Under the pieces are notes generated by a model. It was not told where the DNA came from. It did no database searches and was given only the letters and a program-made list of their open reading frames with translations. From contig JAPQWV010000005.1 of the NCBI GenBank assembly GCA_027422505.1, forward strand, positions 13,087,501 to 13,151,500: DNA of 64,000 nt, in the 5' to 3' direction. Origin of the DNA: Craterostigma plantagineum (Eukaryota > Streptophyta > Magnoliopsida > Lamiales > Linderniaceae). Below, one piece after another: positions 57,405 through 64,000 of this stretch; within the stretch, counting starts at the first letter, position 1; each line of letters begins with the position of its first letter. Both the position numbers and the translations under genes were made by a program.

Positions 57405-57678
57405 GTTTTAACTTTTAATTCCAATGTAAAACTCCATTGTGATGAGAGTAAAGATAATAGATAAAATATATGTCGTAGTTTCTGGATTAGTATTTTAATT
57501 TTTCACATAGTAGGTCGTTATGTCATTGATTATTTCACCATGGTAAATCGAGTGTGGGTCCCACACGACACGACCTCATGGTCCCAATTATCCCTGTGTC
57601 GTTACTAATTTTTCGAGGGTGAATTCTGTTGATGGGCCACTCCGTTGGTAGAGTCTGAGTACCTTCTAAGCTTCTATC
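57405..57678. other. Unassigned spacer
   Basis: AT-rich flank of the LARD-like insertion; no gene or repeat recognised. Confidence 0.4.
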
Positions 57679-57912
57679 GCTGTGTTTGGTTTCTGTGATA
57701 AGCCCATATAAGTCCAGTTGGTATAAATAATATGGTGTTATTTAATGTTTGGTTACTTTTGTTCGGCCGATATATATAATTCAAAAGCCCGCGTGTCAGA
57801 CTAAAGGCCCGATTTAACTAAACTAGGGGGTTGGGTCTTAGATAATTTATCTTGGGCCGTTAGATAAATAATTTATCATGGGCTTTATACTAATATTACA
57901 ACCAAACACAGC
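57679..57912. mobile_element. MITE-like element 1 (234 bp)
   Basis: Terminal inverted repeats GCTGTGTTTGGTT (57679-57691) and AACCAAACACAGC (57900-57912). Further inside, GATAAGCCCATA and TATCATGGGCTTTAT are also partly inverted. Non-coding. Flanks (CTTCTATC against CTGACTAC) do not give a clear duplication, so the superfamily (hAT or PIF/Harbinger) is open. Confidence 0.65.
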
Positions 57913-57916
57913 CTGA

Positions 57917-58128
57917 CTACATTTGCTTTATAAGACAAACCTAGAAAATGGTTCACAAAATAATTACAAACCCATTATGTTTGGTTATTTTAATGAAGCC
58001 CATAAAAAAAAAAAGAAAAAAGCCGAACATAATAAACGGGCCCTTCTGACCAATGTTATCTTGGTTTATATCCTATTTTTTCTTGGTCTTTGACCTTACA
58101 ATTAGATGGGGTTACAAAGCAAATGTAG
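57917..58128. mobile_element. MITE-like element 2 (212 bp)
   Basis: CTACATTTGCTTTATAA (57917-57933) is the inverse of TTACAAAGCAAATGTAG (58112-58128) with one mismatch. The interior is AT-rich and non-coding. It starts five bases after element 1 ends. No clear target duplication. Confidence 0.55.
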
Positions 58129-58311
58129 CGAGCATATCAATGACCTTCTAACTAGAAATCTCTTAAAGAAATGCAATTGGAACTTAATTCACAACACAAC
58201 AATAACTACGTAAACTAGTTCTTCATCATGCTAAAATACATACATTTTGCAGAATCAAGTATATAATATCTACTTTTACATATTTAGCTTCACACCGTAT
58301 TATAATCCTAA
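58129..58311. other. Unassigned AT-rich spacer
   Basis: Flank at the 3' end of the LINE; nothing recognised. Confidence 0.4.
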
Positions 58312-58934
58312 TTTTTTTTTTTTTTTGGAAAGTTTCACTAGAAAGAAAGAGACGGGGGTACAGGTACAGCGTGCATGATATCGCTCATGACGCACCAAGC
58401 GGTAAGGTTCGACCGACCAGACAGCACAACAATATAACCAAACAACCCAGACAACCTACAGGTCCCAAACAAGACCCAAGCCAAAAATAATCAAAGTACG
58501 GCAGGAGTAGGAGTCTTCAACCACTTCACATCAACTGGTTCCTGGTACCAGATATAGTACCAGCCAGGCAGTCGGTGTTGTGCAGTAGAGAGGCGCTCAG
58601 CGCACAAAAGCGACAAAATCACACGGAAATGTATCGTTCGGAAAGCAGAGAATGCATCTGCAAAACAGGTCGGGATAAAAGCACACCCAAGCCACCACCC
58701 GTCTCTTCCCGGAGGTAGTCGAGACACCCGGCAGGGCCAATCCACACCACGGCAGCGGGAAACAGCAACAAAACAGCCCACGCCAGCAAGCCCACATGCG
58801 AACGCCAGCACCAACCTGCAAGAAAGCAAACAAAAGACCAAGAGATCGGGGGAAGACGGAGAAAGGATAAAGAGAAAGAAGGGACTCCCTAGCCCTTCCA
58901 GGTTTTGACCCTCCCATGCCCCCCATGTGGTAAG

Positions 58935-61900
58935 TCATAGCCAAGCGATGTGCCACATACGGCGTAATCCTCCATATTGTAGGTCATACTTAGCAGGTAA
59001 CGCGGAGAGATGAAGGCGCAGAGTGCCAAGGATTAACTTCGTAAGAGCCTCAGGCGTGCGCGTGATGCCGTCATGCAATCTGCGATTCCGTTCTGCCCAG
59101 ATATGATATATAAGCGATGATAGGAGGTGGCGGTACGCTTGGTGGTGTAAGTGTTGCCCTCGCCATTTAGCCGCAGCCCAATAGATCCCTGTGCGCCAGT
59201 CGCTGTAAGGCCAGTTGAAACGCGTCTTCCTACGGAGCACCTGCTGACACTGTACGGAAAAGGGGCATTCAAAGAAAAGGTGGTTAGTTGTTTCAACCCC
59301 ATTGTCATCGCAAAGGAGGCAGGCAGTGGAGCTCGCACGCGTGGCGATCCAGACTTTATCTCTAGTGGCCAGTCTATCGCGGATTGCAAGCCAGAGGATA
59401 AACTCGTGCTTAGGGACCTGCAAAATACCCCCAAATAAATTAGCCCATGTGACCGGTTCCCCCCTGGGACGAATAGCATCCTTAACCGTTCGAGCAGAGA
59501 AGCGACCATCACTAGTTCCCTTCCAGATGTAGGAGTCCTGATCAGTCGGGTGGATTTGTGGCAGCTCTTTCGAGAATTCAAGGAATTCAGTTGTCGTCTG
59601 AGCAGGCCACTCCCAGCCCGCCTGGCCGATGACTGTACTCAGGTTGGTGTCATGCGGGAGCCCCATAGCGATGGGACCTCCCGGGAAACGGGTGATGAGT
59701 GGGACTTCTGCCAGCCACGGGTCTTGCCACAGCTGAATGGTCTGTCCGTTGCCTATGCGGAAATCCACAAAAGACCTGAGCAGGGGACGCAGCCTCAAGA
59801 TTTTCTTCCAGCTCCAAGCAGTCCGCGAAGATGCACTAATAGTCCAAATAGAACGTGTAGATAGGCGAGTGCTTAGCATCCATTGCACCCAAACAGAGCT
59901 GGGTTCGCGAGTTATCAGGCACCAAAGCTGTTTCATAAGCAGAGCTTTATTATCGACGTCGATAGGCCTAATTGCGAGACCTCCCTCGGCAGTCGGCAGG
60001 CACACGTCCGTCCAAGCGACTTTCGACTGTGTTCCACCCCATAGAAATTTTCGAATGCGCTTCTCGATCTCCCTGATGACGCCTTTAGGGAGAAGAAACA
60101 CACTAGACCAATATGGGTGGAAAGCGAGGAGAACAGATTTGATGAGTTGCACTCTACCGGCGTATGTTAATGAATGATTCAGCCAAGAGCCTAATCGCCT
60201 ATCAATTCTGTCAAGGAGCGAGGTGCAGTCATTAATCGCTAATCTCCCAGTAATCAATGGGACCCCAAGGTATCTAATCGGTAGTTGGCCCTCTTCAAAT
60301 CCAAAAATGCCCGAGATGGTAGTACGCAGGGCAGCAGCTCTTTTAGAGAGAAAAAAGGCACTTTTAGAACAGTTAGCGCGGAGGCCCGACATCCTTGCAA
60401 AATCCTCCAACCCTTCGCAAATGATAGAAGCCGAATGGGTATCGGCGTGGCTGAACAATAAGAGGTCATCGGCAAAAGTTAACATGAAGAGGGACATTTC
60501 GGTGCACCGCCAATGGTATTGGAATTGACCATCCCTACGGATTTTCCTCTCCAAAATGCCATGTAGAGCTTCCATAACCAACGTGAAGAGGTAAGGGGAA
60601 ATCGGGTCCCCCTGTCGTAGGCCACGCCGTCCTTCGAAGAAACCCTCCGCACGACCATTTATGTTGAGCGAGAATCTTGTCGAGGTTAGGCACTCGCGGA
60701 TCCAGTGGACAAATTTCGCAGGAAAGTGCATTGCTTCCATAGTAGCTATAATGAAGTCCCATTCAACTTTATCGTAGGCTTTGGCGAGGTCGACCTTAAG
60801 TGCTAAACGGCCGGGCAGCTGCATACATTTATATCCCGAGCATATTTCCTGGGCAAGGAGAATATTGTCGCTAATACGCCGGCCCGGTACGAAGGCCGTT
60901 TGTGTAATGTCTACCAAACCCGAGAGGTGCGGTTTAAGCCGATTGGCTAACACCTTAGATATCGCCTTATATATAACATTACAACAAGATATAGGGCGGA
61001 AATCAGAGGGCCTTGATGGGGTCGGCACCTTTGGTATGAGAGTGATAAGAGTGCTGTTGATTTCCTTTAGCATGCGGCCCGTTCGAAAGAACTCTTTTAT
61101 GGCGAGGGTGGTTTGAGGTCCGATTATGTCCCAAGCAGCTTTATAGAAGGCGGCCGTGAAACCGTCAGGGCCCGGCGCCTTATCGTCAGCGATGGAGAAG
61201 AGCGCCTGTTTAATCTCAGTTTCAGAGAACTCCCTTATGAGGTCATTTCCAGCTGCGTGGGTAAGGGTACGAGAGACAAACTCCTGGACGTTAGGCGGTT
61301 GCGTTGTTGGTGATCGAGTGGTGCAGCCAAGGAGGTTTTTGTAGTAGCTCAAAAGCACTGCTGTGACCGCACTTTCCCCTTCATGTAAGATGCCGGCGTC
61401 ATCTTCAATCGAGTGAATACGGTTGGTAGCACGTCTCATGGTAACTTTCTTGAAGAAGTAGGCCGTACAACGGTCTCCATCCTTAAGCCACGTCATTTTG
61501 GCTCTTTGGCGCATGGCCTCAAATTCCACTTCCACTGCCTTCCCGTACAAGTGTCTGCAAACCCTCTCCAGATGAAGGAAGCGGTTATCATAGGGGTGAT
61601 TTGCAGCAAACTCTTGAGCGATGTCCAGAAAATCTTTTGCTTGGACGACATTTTGGTGTAGTATGCCTTTCCTTCTTCGCAGGGTGCGAAATGATCCTTG
61701 AGTTTTTTCAATCGTTGGACGACGGAGTACATGGGAAGTCCGGTAATCTGCACTTTCCAAGTGTCTTCGACAATTTTCAGGAAGGCGGGGTCGCGTGTAA
61801 GGAAATTGTCAAACCTAAAACAAGTGTTGCTGAGCCTTGTACTTTGTTGTGTTTCTAAGATCAGAGGTGAATGGTCGGATGTGAAGGGTAGCTCGCTTCT

Positions 61901-62551
61901 ATAACGAGAGTGCTCAAAACGAGAGAACCAAGTTGGGTTAGCAGCCATCCTGTCTAAGCGTCGCCAGATTCCTGCGTCCCCACTCCTCTGATTGAACCAG
62001 GTATAGGGCTGTCCCGTCGCGGGTAATGGTTGAAGATCAGCCTGTGTAAAGCAACGGCTCATCTCCTCGTAATCAGACCTTTGCGGATTCCCTCCACGAG
62101 CATCAGACGGTCCAAGGATGGCGTTGAAATCGCCCATAACCAGCCATGCATCATTTATATGAACTTGAGATGTACTCACCAGGTTTTCCCACAGATCGCG
62201 GCGGTCCTCCCTTCGATTCAGGCCGTAGACGAAGGTAATGAAGATTTCTACTCGTGATTCCAAATCGAGAACTTTGCAATGGACGGATTGAGTGGACTGT
62301 CCCACAATAGTGACCGTAGTAGAGCGCGCATCCCACCCTACCCAAATACGTTTACCAGGTCCTATATCGTAATCATAGTACCAGGACCAATGTCGAATGC
62401 TGTTAGCTATGAATTCTGCGTTCGGAGCAGAGACCCGAGTTTCAAGAAGACCAATAAGCCGTATCTCGTGACGATCGAGGAGGTCCCCGACCGCGCAACA
62501 GTGGTCTCTCTTATTGAGACCACGGACATTCCAAACAGCTGTGGGTATCAT
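58935..62551 (-). pseudogene. LINE ORF2 (EN-RT-zf-RVT), single frameshift
   Basis: Starts with ATG at 62551 (MIPTAVWNVRGLNKRD) and ends with LRRMWHIAWL. The endonuclease domain (about residues 1-230) keeps LLETRV, GDFNAIL and SDHSPLIL. The RT keeps KAPGPDGFTAAF, RPISCCNVIYKAISK, FVPGRRISDNILLAQE, KVDLAKAYDKVEWDF, GLRQGDPISPYLF and the catalytic FADD (near 60470). The zf-RVT end keeps FILWLAIRDR, CLLCDDN and NHLFFECPFS. A T run one base short near 61689 splits the frame between endonuclease and RT; otherwise it is open for about 1200 codons. ORF2 provides nicking and target-primed reverse transcription. Only this break stands against activity, and it lies in a homopolymer. Confidence 0.9.
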
Positions 62552-64000
62552 TGGGGAACCTGTGACAGGGCTGCGCTTTTAGGGCCCTGAAGTTGATTGG
62601 ATCCATCATCAGATAAGCTGTTGAGGATATCAAATGGGTTGCAAGAATTCGCTTCCATAACAGCATTAGGTGGGATTTCTGCCGGTTGGATAGTTGCCAC
62701 TGCTTTTCCTTTTGCCGTAACTAAGCTCCATTCAGACGTGCCACGCTGGGGAAGTGGCGCCTTTTTGTTAACCTGTGCAGTGCTTTTCGGCTCCATCGCA
62801 AATGTTGCTGTCGCCGCTGTCCTGACCGGAGCGGTGCGTTTCGGCCCCCGCGCTGTTGTTTGGGGTATTCGTGGGCAAGCTGCCCTAACATGTCCTATCT
62901 CCGAGCAATTAGGGCAACGAGGAGGTCTCCATTCGTACTCAACGTCAACGCGTATCACTTCAGATTTGCCGTTCAACGCGGGCATGCGTATGTTGACATG
63001 ATCACGATAGGGTTCATCAATTCGCTTCATCACACAAACTCGGGCATAGTCAATTCTTTCCATGGTGGTCGTGCATGCATCGGGGTAGAGAGGTTTACCT
63101 ATCGCACTTGCAGTCATTCCCAATCCATCCTTAGTCCAAAGTTCTGATGGGAGGTGTAAGAATCGAACCCATGTGGGCACTTCCTGGACTTTCTTCCTAG
63201 CCAAGGACATACCTGGACCCCACTCATCCAGAAATAAGGGCTGCCCATTAAACATCCATGGTCCCCCTTCAAGAGTCTCTAACATGGCGTCCGCCGACTC
63301 AAATCTGAATTTGAAACAACCATTTGAGGTGGCGCGGATCTCAGCCACTCCTCTCCAGATCGATCTAAAATGCTTATCAACAAAGGGGAAAAATGGTTTC
63401 TTTCCTAGGAAATACCCAACCAGTGTGTGTTGCCATCTTTTGCATCCTTCCTGTATCATGGCTAGGGTCGGCTGAATTTCCACTTCTCCCTCGATGACCT
63501 TCGGCGAGGTATAATCCAACCACATGCGATCCTTGACACCACGCGAGGTGGGTTTGCCCTGAACTTTGGCGGCAAAGCTGCGCATGTCGCCTTGATCCTC
63601 GTTCGCGGGGGTTGGAGAGGAACTTTGTGCAGTGGGTCCCGTTTGATGACAGCCCGATGGTGTCGGGGAGGTCGAAACCCTAGCCATAGAAGGACTAGCA
63701 GCCGGAGAAACCAGTTGTGCATCCCTTCTTTCAGTTGTACAATTGTCCTTGGGGCTATCTTCCAGCCTTACTCCCAAGTAGGGTTCCAGAGTTTCGGGTC
63801 TAACTGTATCTGGGACACCGTCTATAGGGTCAGAGGGCTGCGGGAGACCTAGGTCGCTTCGCAGGTAACGGATTATTCTATCAATGGTAGGGTTACCCCT
63901 CGAGTGGGCCGCTAAGATTTTCAAGTCAGACTCCGAGACTTCAGCCACAAGCGTTCCGTCATTTGCCGGAGAGTTCGTCAGAATTTGCGTGTTGGGAGCG
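62548..64000 (-). CDS. LINE ORF1 protein, 5' end beyond window
   Basis: The - strand frame is open from the window edge to TGA at 62550-62548, so at least about 480 codons. A GTG at 63948 is a poor start candidate, since the frame continues upstream of it. After a Pro/Ser-rich N-terminal part comes the DUF4283-like domain (WQHTLVGYFLGKKPFF, GVAEIRATSNGCFKFRF, LEGGPWMFNGQPLFL), then VPTWVRFLHLPSELW and ASAIGKPLYPDA, and a CCHC knuckle CPNCSEIGHVRAAC (near 62917-62876). A basic Ala/Pro/Lys tail ends the protein. It should bind LINE RNA in the ribonucleoprotein. Its stop overlaps the ORF2 start as ATGA, suggesting coupled translation. Confidence 0.85.
   Translation of the reverse strand, partial: APNTQILTNSPANDGTLVAEVSESDLKILAAHSRGNPTIDRIIRYLRSDLGLPQPSDPIDGVPDTVRPETLEPYLGVRLEDSPKDNCTTERRDAQLVSPAASPSMARVSTSPTPSGCHQTGPTAQSSSPTPANEDQGDMRSFAAKVQGKPTSRGVKDRMWLDYTSPKVIEGEVEIQPTLAMIQEGCKRWQHTLVGYFLGKKPFFPFVDKHFRSIWRGVAEIRATSNGCFKFRFESADAMLETLEGGPWMFNGQPLFLDEWGPGMSLARKKVQEVPTWVRFLHLPSELWTKDGLGMTASAIGKPLYPDACTTTMERIDYARVCVMKRIDEPYRDHVNIRMPALNGKSEVIRVDVEYEWRPPRCPNCSEIGHVRAACPRIPQTTARGPKRTAPVRTAATATFAMEPKSTAQVNKKAPLPQRGTSEWSLVTAKGKAVATIQPAEIPPNAVMEANSCNPFDILNSLSDDGSNQLQGPKSAALSQVPQ

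Larger units (their letters stand above)
58312..64000 (-). mobile_element. L1-type plant LINE, - strand, almost intact
   Basis: On the - strand: ORF1 (open beyond the window edge), ORF2 with endonuclease, RT and zf-RVT, a 3' UTR of about 610 bases and a 15-base poly(A) (poly-T at 58312-58326 on +). The 3' UTR resembles that of the LINE at 35481. The only visible lesion is one missing base near 61689. The 5' end and target duplication lie outside the window. Confidence 0.9.

Noticed and set aside
1..64000. CRISPR arrays, tRNA, rRNA, telomeric repeats, bacterial operons
   Set aside because: The regular repeats are LTRs and minisatellites without spacers; only isolated AAACCCTAA-like words occur; nothing suggests a prokaryote.

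Overview
The window looks like transposon-rich heterochromatin of a flowering plant, probably a eudicot. Supporting this are tRNA-iMet primer sites on Ty3/gypsy and Ty1/copia elements, plant L1-type LINEs with DUF4283-like ORF1 and zf-RVT ends, a CACTA terminus, MITE-like sequences and a degraded importin-5-like exon. I see no intact host gene, no rRNA or tRNA gene and no CRISPR. Every call comes from reading the sequence; no database was searched.

Layout. 1-15873: a head-to-tail array of a pol-less Ty3/gypsy element, LTR-gag-LTR-gag-LTR-gag-LTR, with a period of about 5.12 kb. The LTRs are about 3.28 kb and the internal regions about 1.85 kb, holding only gag plus a protease scrap. 15874-17326: piece of an older related LTR. 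17327-34162: large, decayed Sirevirus-like Ty1/copia element with a coiled-coil gag, pol, a long post-pol region and a further long ORF block. It carries three later retroposition events: a LINE at 20651, a tiny poly(A) stub at 22507 and a retroposed gypsy-gag fragment at 29119. 34163-34230: a Ty3 LTR tail. 34231-35060: an antisense importin-5-like fragment, then a CACTA end. 35481-40511: dead LINE, + strand. 41778-45212: broken second copia element, - strand. 45213-48277: antisense Ty3-type LTR sequence. 49734-57404: non-autonomous LTR element on the - strand, packed with minisatellites, with 632/628-bp LTRs. 57679-58128: two adjacent MITE-like inverted-repeat units. 58312-64000: nearly intact LINE, - strand, with ORF1 running off the window.

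How the parts work together. The array units keep cis signals (PBS, PPT, LTRs) and, in two units, an intact Gag, but no enzymes. They would need protease, integrase and reverse transcriptase from a relative. The LINEs are the likely source of the machinery for the three poly(A)-tailed insertions in the copia element. The nesting order (older LTR, then Sirevirus, then LINE, stub and retroposed gag) can be read from target-site duplications and restored reading frames. The most notable observations are: the pol-less gag array; a putative intron inside the LTR whose donor and acceptor persist in a diverged LTR; an acceptor-like site touching the start codon of the post-pol ORF; and the gypsy-gag retrocopy with a perfect 18-bp TSD.
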